Shown here piece after piece: positions 41,935-51,529 of a DNA stretch of 64,000 nt. The stretch is from Gammaproteobacteria bacterium UBA2679 (GTDB taxonomy: Bacteria > Pseudomonadota > Gammaproteobacteria > Pseudomonadales > Oleiphilaceae): assembly GCA_002354735.1 (NCBI GenBank), contig DEMD01000016.1, forward strand, positions 1-64,000, given 5' to 3'. Made by a program: the position numbers and the translations under genes. The notes beneath the pieces are model-generated. The model ran no database searches and had not been told where the DNA came from. It worked only from the letters and a program-made list of their open reading frames with translations. Each line of letters opens with the position of its first letter. Positions within the stretch are counted from its first letter, which is position 1.

Positions 41935-42849
41935 ATGAAAGGCATAGTGTTAGCTGGTGGTTCGGGCACGCGTCTGCATCCCATTACCAAGGGCGTATCG
42001 AAGCAGTTACTGCCAATATACGATAAGCCGATGGTGTATTACCCCATTTCAGTGCTCATGCTAGCGGGTATCAGGGAGATCCTGATTATCTCCACGCCGA
42101 CAGATCTGCCGTTCTTCAAGCGCCTGCTGGGCGATGGCTCCGACATTGGGGTCGAATTTTCCTATACCGAGCAGCCTTCGCCAGACGGACTCGCGCAAGC
42201 CTTCATACTTGGTGAAGAGTTTATCGGCAGCGACAGTGTGTGCCTTGTGCTTGGCGACAATATCTATTACGGCGAACACTTCTCGCGCAAGCTTCAGCGC
42301 GCTGTGGAGAATGCGGACAAAGGCGAGTGCGCTACCGTATTCGGCTACTGGGTCAAGGACCCGGAACGGTTCGGCGTTATAGAATTCGATCAGTATGGTA
42401 AGGCGCTCAGTATCGAGGAGAAACCTGCTGAACCGAAGTCTGATTATGCGGTCACCGGACTGTATTTCTACGATAATTCGGTGGTCGACATCGCGAAGAA
42501 GGTGAAGCCTTCTGAGCGCGGTGAGCTGGAGATTACTTCTGTTAATAATGCCTATCTGCAGCAAGGCCGCTTGTCAGTGGAGAAGCTTGGCCGCGGCTTC
42601 GCCTGGCTCGATACGGGCACCCACGACAGCCTGCTCGAGGCGAGCCAGTTCGTGCAGACCATCGAGCACCGCCAGGGCTTGAAGATTGCTTGTCTCGAGG
42701 AGATTGCCTTCCATAACGACTGGATCGATGTAGGTCAGCTCAGCGTGCTGGCTGACGCGCAGAAGAAGACGGGGTACGGCCAGTACCTCGAGCGGCTGGT
42801 GCGCTCAGCCAAGCGCAAGGCGGGGCACGGAACGCCTTCCCCTAACTAA
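41935..42849 (+). CDS. rfbA: Glucose-1-phosphate thymidylyltransferase
   Basis: A 304-residue nucleotidyltransferase making dTDP-glucose. [20 protein letters not shown] is the nucleotide-binding start, [13 protein letters not shown] the family substrate segment, and [17 protein letters not shown] the C-terminal motif. AGGGAAA precedes the ATG. It lies 27 bases after rfbB and 13 bases before rfbC. The length and motifs are those of a normal active RfbA. Confidence 0.96.
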   Translation: MKGIVLAGGSGTRLHPITKGVSKQLLPIYDKPMVYYPISVLMLAGIREILIISTPTDLPFFKRLLGDGSDIGVEFSYTEQPSPDGLAQAFILGEEFIGSDSVCLVLGDNIYYGEHFSRKLQRAVENADKGECATVFGYWVKDPERFGVIEFDQYGKALSIEEKPAEPKSDYAVTGLYFYDNSVVDIAKKVKPSERGELEITSVNNAYLQQGRLSVEKLGRGFAWLDTGTHDSLLEASQFVQTIEHRQGLKIACLEEIAFHNDWIDVGQLSVLADAQKKTGYGQYLERLVRSAKRKAGHGTPSPN

Positions 42850-42862
42850 CAATGGACTGTCT

Positions 42863-43414
42863 ATGAATGTACTGGAAACCCGCCTGCGTGGCGTGCTCAT
42901 CATCGAACCCAAGGTGTTCGGCGACGAGCGTGGCTTCTTTGTGGAGACCTACCAGCAGTCGCGCTATGCCGACATGCTGGATACCGATCTCAGTTTCGTT
43001 CAGGATAACTTCTCCCGCTCGCAGCGCGGTGTGCTGCGGGGGCTGCACTTTCAGGTCAGCAAGCCGCAGGGTAAGCTTGTGAGCTGTTCGCGAGGACAGG
43101 TCTTCGATGTCGCAGCTGATATCGATCCTGACTCCGAAACCTTTGGCCAGTACGTCGGCGTCATGCTGGATGATAAGGATCATCGGCAGCTCTGGGTGCC
43201 ACCCGGCTACGCCCACGGCTTCTGTGTGGTCAGCGACACGGCCGACTTCAAGTACAAGTGCACCGACTACTACGACCCGACTGATGAAGGCGGCATCATT
43301 TGGAATGACGAGACGCTCAACATCGACTGGCCCGAAATAGGTGTGCCCAGACTCTCAGACAAGGACCTGAAGCTACCGACACTCGTTGAATACGCCGAGG
43401 GTAGAAGGTCATGA
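42863..43414 (+). CDS. rfbC: dTDP-4-dehydrorhamnose 3,5-epimerase
   Basis: A 183-residue cupin-fold epimerase. DNFSRSQRGVLRGLHFQ holds the catalytic His, GQVFDVAADID the following strand, and LWVPPGYAHGFCVVSD then FKYKCTDYYDP the C-terminal active-site Tyr and Asp region. It converts dTDP-4-keto-6-deoxyglucose for reduction by RfbD, whose ATG overlaps this stop by four bases. Confidence 0.96.
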   Translation: MNVLETRLRGVLIIEPKVFGDERGFFVETYQQSRYADMLDTDLSFVQDNFSRSQRGVLRGLHFQVSKPQGKLVSCSRGQVFDVAADIDPDSETFGQYVGVMLDDKDHRQLWVPPGYAHGFCVVSDTADFKYKCTDYYDPTDEGGIIWNDETLNIDWPEIGVPRLSDKDLKLPTLVEYAEGRRS

Positions 43415-44286
43415 CCATTCTTCTTGCCGGTGCCAACGGTCAGGTCGGTCGCGAGATCAGCGAACGTGCCTCGAGATTTGGTCTCGACGTCATCGGTTTC
43501 GATGCCCAGGATATGGACATTACCGATCTCGAAGCGATCCGCCGCCAGGCAGCGGCCTGCCAGCCGAAGGTGATTATCAACGCCGCCGCCTATACCGCGG
43601 TCGACAAGGCCGAGTCCGAGCGGGATCTGGCTTTCGCCATCAACTGCGATGGCGCTTCCAACCTCGCCCGAGTCTCCGCCGAGCGCAATATCCCGCTGCT
43701 GCACATTTCCACTGACTATGTGTTCGACGGCGAGAAGGACGGTGACTACTTCGAGAGCGATGTACCGAATCCTGTCTCCGTGTACGGCGAAAGCAAATAC
43801 GCCGGTGAGCTTGCTGTAGCCGGCCATTGCGAGCAATCCGTGATCCTGAGGGTGAGCTGGGTATTTGGACAGTATGGCCATAATTTTGTTAAGACCATGC
43901 TGCGCCTGGGTGCCGAGCGAGATGAACTGAATGTTGTAAACGACCAGTATGGTGCGCCAACGCCGGCGACCAGCATCGCCGATACTCTGCTGGGCATGGC
44001 CGAGAAGATGATCAAACGGCCAGACGAACTTACGATTGATGATTGGGGGCTATTCCACTTGCCGTCCGACCCCGGCGTGACCTGGTACGAGTTCGCTGCA
44101 GAAATTTTAGAACAGGCCGAGAAGGTCGGCGTGATAGAGCAAAAGCCAAAGATCAATCCAGTTGGGTCTGAAGCGTATCCTATGCCTGTAAAGCGGCCGA
44201 GGAACAGTAGGCTCGGCACCATTCGTGGCACGACAGCTATCGAATGGCGTCCTGAGCTCCGAAGAATGCTTGTTAAAGGGAACTGA
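43411..44286 (+). CDS. rfbD: dTDP-4-dehydrorhamnose reductase
   Basis: A 291-residue SDR enzyme giving dTDP-L-rhamnose. The NADPH-binding GANGQVGREI is at residues 7-16, ISTDYVFDGEKDGDYFESD and the catalytic Tyr in VYGESKYAGE follow. The C-terminus FHLPSDPGVTWYEFAAEIL is typical. The start overlaps rfbC by four bases. With rfbB, rfbA and rfbC it completes the pathway, so rhamnose is probably a component of the polysaccharide. Confidence 0.96.
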   Translation: MTILLAGANGQVGREISERASRFGLDVIGFDAQDMDITDLEAIRRQAAACQPKVIINAAAYTAVDKAESERDLAFAINCDGASNLARVSAERNIPLLHISTDYVFDGEKDGDYFESDVPNPVSVYGESKYAGELAVAGHCEQSVILRVSWVFGQYGHNFVKTMLRLGAERDELNVVNDQYGAPTPATSIADTLLGMAEKMIKRPDELTIDDWGLFHLPSDPGVTWYEFAAEILEQAEKVGVIEQKPKINPVGSEAYPMPVKRPRNSRLGTIRGTTAIEWRPELRRMLVKGN

Positions 44287-44300
44287 ATAGTCCCCTCCAG

Positions 44301-45572
44301 ATGACGCTTCCAACGCTACTAGTAACAATCTTACTCTGCGCAGCGCTGATCCTCAGCAAGCGTCGGGCAGTCCTGCCTATTTTTATCGTCGGCATGTGTT
44401 TTGTGCCATCGGATCAGGCCATAGTGATAGCTGGTCTGGATTTCAAGACGCTTCGAATCTTTGCTTTCGCAGGCATGCTGCGCCTTGTCTTGAGAAATGA
44501 ACTATCCGTACGAGCAAACAAGCAGGATTTCATATTTTCGACGTGGAACTTGTACGGATTTTTTGCCTACGTCGCTCTCTGGGCGAGTTCCAGCGCCCTG
44601 TTCTATCAGCTTGGTGTTCTGGTTGATTACGCTTTCATCTACGTGGTATTCAGAAACTATCTGCGGTCAATGCGAGATGTTCAGTTATGCTTTGAGTGGC
44701 TGGTCTATTGCACGATAGCACTCACTCCGTTTGTTATTTATGAGCATACTCAGAACATAAATCCCTTTTATATATTCGGGCGTGATGAAACATCCTTCAG
44801 GGAAGGCAGAGTGCGCTGCAGCGCAGCGTTCAGTCACGCTATTCTATTAGGATCATTTTCTGCCTCGATCCTTCCTTTAGCATTGGCACTGAAGAGTTCT
44901 GCCAGATCAATCTCTCGTAGAATCGCCATGAGTCTGGGCATTGTCTGCTCTATTTATTTGACGATTGCATCAGCCTCAAGTGGACCGATAATCGCATTGG
45001 CAGCCGGATTGTTTCTCTATCTTCTCTTCAAGCAAAGGAAATACCTGGGGCTTACCACACTCTCGATGGTTGGACTTGCTGTAGTCCTTCATCTGGTGAT
45101 GGATAAGCCAGTGTGGCATCTGATAAGCAGGATAGATATTGCTGGTGGATCAACCGGGTATCATCGGTACTTCCTCATCGACAGAACCATAGCGAATTTC
45201 TCTGAATGGGCTCTAATCGGCGTGAAGGGCGTTGCGCATTGGGGTGTTCACGCCGGGGACGTCACATCGATGTACATCTATCAGGCGGTTACGGGAGGAC
45301 TCGCGACTTTTGCTCTTTTCGTGTGGCTCATGATCAGGACAGTCCACACGATCTGGCGTTGCTCACTGAATTTCCCGACACATGGCTCGAGGATCTTTGC
45401 ATGGGCCGCGGTTTGTTTTGCGATGACCCATGCTGTGTCGTTCATGTCTGTCGCTTATTTTGGGCAGATATCCATGTTAATCATGTTTCTGTTTGCGTTT
45501 GGAGCAGCATTGAAAGACAAGAGATTTATAGCCGCTTCTTTTAGTGGAAACGATATCAATCGAGATAAATAG
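44301..45572 (+). CDS. O-antigen polymerase/ligase-like membrane protein
   Basis: A 423-residue protein with about ten to eleven transmembrane helices. It has a short periplasmic loop with FREGRVRCSAAFSHAILLGS and a larger loop with DRTIANFSEWALIGVKGVAH, the pattern of Wzy_C/O-antigen ligase family proteins. It probably polymerises the repeat unit or ligates the chain. It starts 14 bases after rfbD, and the next glycosyltransferase begins directly at its stop codon, so it belongs to the rfb operon. The base composition is more AT-rich than in rfbBACD. Confidence 0.82.
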   Translation: MTLPTLLVTILLCAALILSKRRAVLPIFIVGMCFVPSDQAIVIAGLDFKTLRIFAFAGMLRLVLRNELSVRANKQDFIFSTWNLYGFFAYVALWASSSALFYQLGVLVDYAFIYVVFRNYLRSMRDVQLCFEWLVYCTIALTPFVIYEHTQNINPFYIFGRDETSFREGRVRCSAAFSHAILLGSFSASILPLALALKSSARSISRRIAMSLGIVCSIYLTIASASSGPIIALAAGLFLYLLFKQRKYLGLTTLSMVGLAVVLHLVMDKPVWHLISRIDIAGGSTGYHRYFLIDRTIANFSEWALIGVKGVAHWGVHAGDVTSMYIYQAVTGGLATFALFVWLMIRTVHTIWRCSLNFPTHGSRIFAWAAVCFAMTHAVSFMSVAYFGQISMLIMFLFAFGAALKDKRFIAASFSGNDINRDK

Positions 45573-46538
45573 ATGTCTGATGCCTACAGGACTTCAACGG
45601 GTGCACCTTTAATTTCTGTGCTCATGGCGGCCTACAACACAGAACAATACATAGCTGATGCGATCATCAGCATCCTGCAGCAAAGCTATCAGAACTTTGA
45701 GTTGTTAATCGGGGATGATGGCAGTACAGATGGCACGTACGAGGTGGCGTCTAAATTCGACGATCCTAGAGTAAGCGTATTCCGTTTCAAAAACTCTGGT
45801 AAAGCTCAGGTGTTGCAATGGCTGATAGCCGAGGCAAACGGTGAATTGATGGCAATTCAGGACTCCGATGACACCTCTGATCCTCAGCGATTGTCTGAGC
45901 AAGCGGCAATGTTTGCGTGCAACCCTGAGCTGGGGATGGCTATGACTGGAAACGCGCTGATCATCGACAATCAAGTCGTGGCACCTCGCGGCTACGATAA
46001 GTGCTCAGAGCGTTGTCGAAGTGATATCAATGCGTTTCGCATGCCAGCGCACGATCCAACCATGATGTTCTCACGACGGGTCTTGTCGACAGCTGAATTC
46101 GATCCAAACCTGAGGGTGGGGATCGGTCTCGATTTTGTCTTCAAGGTCGGAGAGCGCTACGACATAATCACGACCAGTAAGCCGCTTTATAATTATCGCA
46201 TTCACTCTGAATCTTTGACGAAAAAACGGTCTGACATCAAAGCTCAACAGCTATATAAAATACATGCTTCAGCTCGCGTGCGAAGGAATCTCCCGCCGCA
46301 AGCACAGAGCGATTTCGATAAACAATATCTATGGCAGTTAAGGGACAAGCACAACAACCTGTCTGGGCACCTTACCGACAGTGCGTTTTTATTGGTTGCA
46401 GACGGCAGGCGTTTCGCGAGCCTGAGAGTGGCCCTGCTCTCCCTGCGTTATGCAATGCGCGGCGTGGCCTATTTGAAACCTGTTGTGTACGCCTTGCTGC
46501 CATTGGAGATATCGAAAAATTTCCGTAGAACCGCATGA
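45573..46538 (+). CDS. Family-2 glycosyltransferase
   Basis: A 321-residue GT-A enzyme. ISVLMAAYNTEQYIADAIIS and LLIGDDGSTDGTYEVAS are the nucleotide-binding part, and LMAIQDSDDTSDPQRLSEQA carries the DxDD-type metal motif. The C-terminal 60 residues are amphipathic and may bind the membrane. The ATG follows the preceding stop codon without a gap. The donor sugar is unknown, with rhamnose possible from context only. Confidence 0.88.
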   Translation: MSDAYRTSTGAPLISVLMAAYNTEQYIADAIISILQQSYQNFELLIGDDGSTDGTYEVASKFDDPRVSVFRFKNSGKAQVLQWLIAEANGELMAIQDSDDTSDPQRLSEQAAMFACNPELGMAMTGNALIIDNQVVAPRGYDKCSERCRSDINAFRMPAHDPTMMFSRRVLSTAEFDPNLRVGIGLDFVFKVGERYDIITTSKPLYNYRIHSESLTKKRSDIKAQQLYKIHASARVRRNLPPQAQSDFDKQYLWQLRDKHNNLSGHLTDSAFLLVADGRRFASLRVALLSLRYAMRGVAYLKPVVYALLPLEISKNFRRTA

Positions 46539-46568
46539 AGCCGTAGGGTCGGTAGTAAAGCGCCGACT

Positions 46569-48008
46569 TCAGGTCGGATCTTGTGAAATAGTGATGTTTG
46601 CCGGCGGTAATGGTGGCGAATCGGTAGTCCCCTCCGTACCGTTATCGGGCTTGTTGAAGCGGTAGCTCTCCCACATAGCCTTCACAAATGACTGGATGGC
46701 GTTCACGGCGTCTGACGAATAAGCTTTTTGCTTGCCATAATATCTATCGGCGTAATCAAAGAAAGGCTTCCAGTTCCACTCGTCCTCCAGGCCCATCAGC
46801 TGAGCGGCCAAAGCATGACCTATCATTGCTGGACTGGCCACATGCCTATACTGAGCATCCCAATGTTTGTTATCCCTTTCCGGCTCATTTTTATGTCGTA
46901 TGCCCCATTCGGCAAGCCCAATATCACTCGTTGAGTAGGTTGAAACCACAGAGCTGGAGACATCGCGCGAATCTGGATTCCAGGAACGCCCCTGGGTCAG
47001 AATCACGGCATTCTTATCGACGTAAAATGTTTGCTGGTCCTCCTGGAAGATAAATGCCTTTTCTTTGTTGGCATAATCCAACAGAGCTGTATCATTCAGG
47101 ACCGCCCCGGCTAACAGTAGGGGCAGCTTGTTGCCTATATTGTGGCCCCCATCAGCATGAAAGTCAGCGCCGCCATACTTTGCTGCCCCATAAATATCTA
47201 TGCCTGCCTGCACCAGGCTGATGAGTAGCTTTTCCTTATCCTGTATAGAGTAGTCAAGTTGCAGGGATAAAACCGCATCCGAAACCATGTGGGCAATTTC
47301 TCGGCCATAGTTGCCGGCCCTTGAACCGTCCCGCCAGGGATGATTGGATGAGGCGCGAAAATACCGGTTAGTCCAGGAGTCTGATTTCACAATCCACGGG
47401 TAATCGAATTGTCGCTCGAGATTCTGCAAGTCAGGGATACTGGCGTTGGCGGAAGGCTTTGGAAGAGAGCGCAGAACTGAAAAATCAAGATTATTCTTAT
47501 TCCAGTTCGTGTTACCTCTTCGTCCGATGTAGGGCGGTCGGAAAGCCCCTGCTTGCGGCTTACTTGAGACAACGGTAAGTATCTGCAACTGTTCTAACTG
47601 CGGGTCGTCGCCTGCCGCAGGTGCGAAATTGCTGATAGCAGTAAGTAAAGTGTCACCGGCCTTCAGAGTTAAGGGCAGTCTTTTTCCAACATTCAAACTG
47701 TCCTCGTACTCATTAAACCTCAGTCTACTGTCCAGGCCATGCTTGCGGTCAATATCAGGATTGATCATGGAGCCATTTATTGAAGCACTCCCGTTATACC
47801 GTGCCCCCGGCGTTATTTTCTGGACCACTACAGGTCCGATTACCCACGGATCACCGTTGGCATAGACACCAGTCTCTGCGTTCGTACTGAAATACCAGGT
47901 AACGTCACCTCTGGAAACCGAGTTCGCAGCCAGTGCTGGTAGTGAGATGACAACGCTAAGAAGCAGAGCCCACGCTTTCTTCAAGTTTGTTGGTCGAAAC
48001 ATATACAC
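46569..48008 (-). CDS. Secreted protein, possibly polysaccharide-lyase-like
   Basis: A 479-residue exported protein with the signal peptide AWALLLSVVISLPALAANS. The helix-rich middle part, including YGGADFHADGGHNIGNKLPL and the conserved-looking ASPAMIGHALAAQLMGLEDE, suggests an alpha/alpha-toroid fold like alginate or heparin lyases, but no catalytic motif can be named with confidence. The N-terminal 150 residues form a beta-rich domain starting VSRGDVTWYFSTNAETGVYA. The chain ends abruptly in a Pro-rich linker and ANITISQDPT, which looks like the start of a missing Ig-like domain. Confidence 0.6.
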   Translation of the reverse strand: MYMFRPTNLKKAWALLLSVVISLPALAANSVSRGDVTWYFSTNAETGVYANGDPWVIGPVVVQKITPGARYNGSASINGSMINPDIDRKHGLDSRLRFNEYEDSLNVGKRLPLTLKAGDTLLTAISNFAPAAGDDPQLEQLQILTVVSSKPQAGAFRPPYIGRRGNTNWNKNNLDFSVLRSLPKPSANASIPDLQNLERQFDYPWIVKSDSWTNRYFRASSNHPWRDGSRAGNYGREIAHMVSDAVLSLQLDYSIQDKEKLLISLVQAGIDIYGAAKYGGADFHADGGHNIGNKLPLLLAGAVLNDTALLDYANKEKAFIFQEDQQTFYVDKNAVILTQGRSWNPDSRDVSSSVVSTYSTSDIGLAEWGIRHKNEPERDNKHWDAQYRHVASPAMIGHALAAQLMGLEDEWNWKPFFDYADRYYGKQKAYSSDAVNAIQSFVKAMWESYRFNKPDNGTEGTTDSPPLPPANITISQDPT

Positions 48009-48139
48009 ACTCTCTTGTTCGTTTGTACTTCAACACTTGGCAATCGTTTAACTCGCCTGGGGCAGTACCCATCAATATCGCTCAACCTGTCAGTAGTCAA
48101 CTCTGCTACCAAGGCATGGCCCCAGCGCCTCATCGTCAT

Positions 48140-50605
48140 CTACTTCGAGGGTATGTGCAGCTCCATCAAGGTGCTGAATTCACTTTCAATACCTTTGCTA
48201 TCGACCGTCGTCAGCACGAAATGGTGCTCACCACTATCGAGCGCCGTAAAATCATAGCGACGCTCATGTGTAGGGACTTCGATCACTTCTTCTTTTCCAC
48301 TGTCGACCGCCACGTGGTAGATCTGATAATGCGAAACATCACCGCTACTGAGCGCCTGACCGTTTTCACGTCGGGACGGTGCACTCCACTCCAGTGTGGC
48401 GGCACGATTGACTGTCACTGACAGGTCTGCGGGCCTGCTCACTACAGATGATGTGCCTTGGGTGATGACGACGTCATATCGTCCTGATTGATCAGACGTC
48501 ACGCCACTCAGACTAAGGTGTGACCTCACAGCATTGGGGATCGCGACGCCATTCTTTCGCCATTGATAGTTTACGGCGCTCGTCGTATTGACACTGACGT
48601 TGAAGGTCACGGAGGACCCAGAGAAAACGGATTGAGATACTGGTTGCAACGAGATGGCGACGCCTCCAGTTCCAGTTCCAGTTCCAGTTCCAGCACCGCC
48701 CTCAGCACCGTCAGTGTTCGCGGCGCGGAAAGTCCAACCTTGTGATGAACTTCCGCCTGCGCCAACTACGATCGCGTTGCCGGCAGACAGACCGAGTACC
48801 CGCTTATCGTAACGGTTGACCAGGTTCCAGCCTCCGTCATCTCCCAGAAGAGTCCACTGCTGCCACGGCGCGCCAAAATAGCTATAAAGGTGGATGTTGT
48901 TGGCGGTGTTCCTGTCTGCATCGAGAACCAGGCCAGAGGCGAGATGGCGGACGACGTAAATACCCTGGCCAACAGTCTGCAGTACCCACTTCGAAGATGG
49001 GTCCATACTGGTCGAACCGAAAACATTGGCCTTGAGTGCAGCTTTGCTGACGGTGAGCTGCCGCGAAGTGCTCCGGTCAGTGATGAAGATTGGCTGATTG
49101 AGCAGCAGGCTTGGTGCAGAGGCTTTCTCGTTGACAACAACTTCAGCACTCGTGCTATGAGATGCGCCTTGGTTATCTGTGACCGTTAGCTTTACCGGGA
49201 ACGTGCCCGCGCTGTCGAACTGCAGGCGTAGTGTCTGCTGCGATGTGACACTGCCCCGAGCATCCCATCGGTAGGCAGTGATGTAACCGTCGGCATCGCT
49301 AGAGCCAGACGCGTCGAGCGTCAGTTCACAAGGTGCAGTGCAATTGAGCGCGCCACTTTTCAGCTCGAGGCTGGCAATGGGCTTACTATTCGGCGCCGGT
49401 GCTTCATAAGGGCCAATGAGCCAGGTTTGGGACGCATCATTCCTTGCAGATTTGAGCTCAACATTACCGGCAGATGTTGCGGAGGCGGTCAATGCCTTGC
49501 CATCACGGCGAGACGTAACCAGGTAGCCGCCGGCCACAGGGCTGATTTTCCACTGCTGCCATGGGGCGTGGAAATACTTGTAGAGGTGAGCGTTGCCCAT
49601 GATGCTCTGGTCGTAATCGAGCGCCAGGCCTGATGCTTCGTCAAAAATGATAAAGTAGCCATCACCGGTCGGCCGGATCATCCAGTTTTTCTGGTCCGCC
49701 GCTTCCGCTTCGATTGCCGCGACGTTGCCTTTCAGCACGTGCGTTTCGGGCCCCATGAACTTCTGCGACTGCAGGTTTCTGATCGTGACTGACTGATCGG
49801 AGAGTGCAAACTCAGCGGCAGGTGCCGTTACAACCACGACGGTGGTGCTTGTAGCTGATGCACCCTGGTCATCCTTTACAGTCAGCTTGACCGTGTATGA
49901 ACCAGCATTATCAAATTGATGAATGATATCCGAGGTGTGGTAGGAGCGGTTGTCTATGACCCAGTTAAAACTCGCTATATATCCGTCGCTGTCGGATGAC
50001 GCGTCGGCATTGAAAAACATTTGACAGGGCGCAGCACAGCTCGCACCAGTGCCGTCAATGACGGCTGTAGGCGAGTCATTCAGAACGCTCGAGGGGTCGA
50101 CCAGCTGCCACAACTGCGCAGTGCTGGAGGTATTCAGTCTGGCGACTTCGATGTTCGCTTGAGCGGTGTTATCTCGAGCCTGAAGAATCTTGCCGTCGTA
50201 CCGCGAGACAAGACGCAGCTGCTCTCCAACACTCACAATCTTCCACTGCTGCCATCTGTAGCCTTTGTAAGGATACAGATGAGCATTGCCCCTGATTCGC
50301 TGATCATAATCCAGAGCGAGTCCTGACGAATCTTCAAGCACTTTATAGTAGCCGCTGCCAATTGGCTCAAGGCGCCACTTTTGCCGGTTGAGCGAGGCGG
50401 ATAGTGTCGACTGCGTCACATTGCTCTTGACAGAGGCGCCGGAAGCTGTAATAAATGCGCTATTGGCTTGACTGCCACGTATAAGGTAAGTGCCAGAATA
50501 ATCTGTAGCATGTGCTAAGCCGCTGCACAGGAATAGGGCTGTCAGTAGTGCTTGCAGGACGGAATTTAACCCGTCTGCACGGGCTGATCTCAATAAGCTA
50601 GCTTT
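48140..50605 (-). CDS. Secreted RICIN/PKD/Ig-like multidomain protein
   Basis: About 820 residues with a signal peptide (LQALLTALFLCSGLAHA). Three beta-trefoil RICIN domains (about 40-175, 265-415, 510-640) share SGLALDYDQ, HLY and PWQQWK, including the QxW motif. Between them lie two PKD domains (SSDSDGYIASFNWVIDN, SSDADGYITAYRWD). Then come a GTGTGTGTGG linker, an Ig-like domain (YQWRKNGVAIPNA) and a FN3-like C-terminus. The layout points to extracellular carbohydrate binding. No catalytic domain is seen. ATG at 50605 is used, with a GTG 12 bases upstream as alternative. Confidence 0.82.
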   Translation of the reverse strand, partial: KASLLRSARADGLNSVLQALLTALFLCSGLAHATDYSGTYLIRGSQANSAFITASGASVKSNVTQSTLSASLNRQKWRLEPIGSGYYKVLEDSSGLALDYDQRIRGNAHLYPYKGYRWQQWKIVSVGEQLRLVSRYDGKILQARDNTAQANIEVARLNTSSTAQLWQLVDPSSVLNDSPTAVIDGTGASCAAPCQMFFNADASSDSDGYIASFNWVIDNRSYHTSDIIHQFDNAGSYTVKLTVKDDQGASATSTTVVVVTAPAAEFALSDQSVTIRNLQSQKFMGPETHVLKGNVAAIEAEAADQKNWMIRPTGDGYFIIFDEASGLALDYDQSIMGNAHLYKYFHAPWQQWKISPVAGGYLVTSRRDGKALTASATSAGNVELKSARNDASQTWLIGPYEAPAPNSKPIASLELKSGALNCTAPCELTLDASGSSDADGYITAYRWDARGSVTSQQTLRLQFDSAGTFPVKLTVTDNQGASHSTSAEVVVNEKASAPSLLLNQPIFITDRSTSRQLTVSKAALKANVFGSTSMDPSSKWVLQTVGQGIYVVRHLASGLVLDADRNTANNIHLYSYFGAPWQQWTLLGDDGGWNLVNRYDKRVLGLSAGNAIVVGAGGSSSQGWTFRAANTDGAEGGAGTGTGTGTGGVAISLQPVSQSVFSGSSVTFNVSVNTTSAVNYQWRKNGVAIPNAVRSHLSLSGVTSDQSGRYDVVITQGTSSVVSRPADLSVTVNRAATLEWSAPSRRENGQALSSGDVSHYQIYHVAVDSGKEEVIEVPTHERRYDFTALDSGEHHFVLTTVDSKGIESEFSTLMELHIPSK
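48665..48693 (-). repeat. TCCAGT hexanucleotide tandem repeat
   Basis: Four perfect TCCAGT units and a partial fifth, inside the RICIN/PKD gene, encoding a Gly-Thr linker. A change by one unit adds or removes two residues without a frame change. Confidence 0.8.
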
Positions 50606-50617
50606 CATACGGTCCAC

Positions 50618-51529
50618 TTTTGGCGAAAGTTGGTATTACGCCCACGGTGCATGCTGAGCATGTTGTCATCAGGGAGTCACGATCGCGGCTTTGAAAGTCG
50701 GCCGCGCGTTGCTCTTAGTCATTGCTGAATCTGAGGGCACGCTACCGTTCGTTTTCCAGTATTACTCAGTGGCAGCCGTAGTGGCTGTTGGCTTCCTGTT
50801 AAGGAAACGTATCGCTGAGTTGCTCCAGCCTTCTATCGCAGTAATCTCCCTGCCCCGCAATTTGAACAACTATCTAAACTTGCAGAGGTTATTGGTAAGC
50901 GCTCTAGCGCTTCGGCGCATGCACATTCGTTAACAAAGGCGGACTACGCTTTGTTAAAGCTCGGACAATTCGATTTTCTTTGTGATGAAGTAGGCAATCG
51001 GGAAGGGGAATTTCTACGCAGTAGAGGCTGGCTTTCCTCGAATCGAATCGATTCTACGCCAGTTCTGTAAGCGAACGGCGTTTCCAACTTCACAGCGCAC
51101 TATCGATGGTGCGGCTGCTCTGAAGGTTGCTTCCCTTGTGGTTCTGTCCCTTCCGTGTTGCAAGCAAACCTGTTGTTACTACCTATTCACAACTTCATAG
51201 TAACCTGCCATGGCCCGGGCTTGCATAGGCCAGACGTCTTAGATTTACCCTCTCCGAATAACGCATCTAAATGTCTGATGTCGATATCCTTTACATGTTT
51301 CACGCTGGCTCATCGACTGATTCGGCCGAATGGCCTAGTGTTTCTGGTCAATGCGCTGTTGGCGCCATTCCTGCATAACCAGAAAAAACCTTGATTTTTC
51401 AGGATATTAAAATCGTCAATAGATCGTTTTTTCAACAATTTGCTGTCGATATATGCCGAAATCTGAAAAGTCAGTGACGTAGTTCACAAGCTGCTTCCAA
51501 AAGAGAGCGGCCAAGTATTTGTCAATGGA
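50618..51529. other. Long intergenic region without a clear gene
   Basis: About 910 bases between the divergent starts of the RICIN/PKD gene and the giant LamG gene. Short open frames exist (50691-50933 and 51155-51394) but lack good ribosome-binding sites and coding character. Seen: a perfect inverted repeat TTAACAAAG/CTTTGTTAA (50930-50938 and 50949-50957, ten-base spacer), a 12-base palindrome ATTCGGCCGAAT at 51320-51331, and an AT-rich tract at 51380-51450. It probably holds promoters for both large secreted proteins. A degraded gene is possible. Confidence 0.5.

Noticed and set aside
50691..51394. Two short frames (80 and 79 residues) in the large gap
   Set aside because: No ribosome-binding site, no recognisable domain, and codon use unlike neighbours. 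Kept only as part of the intergenic description.
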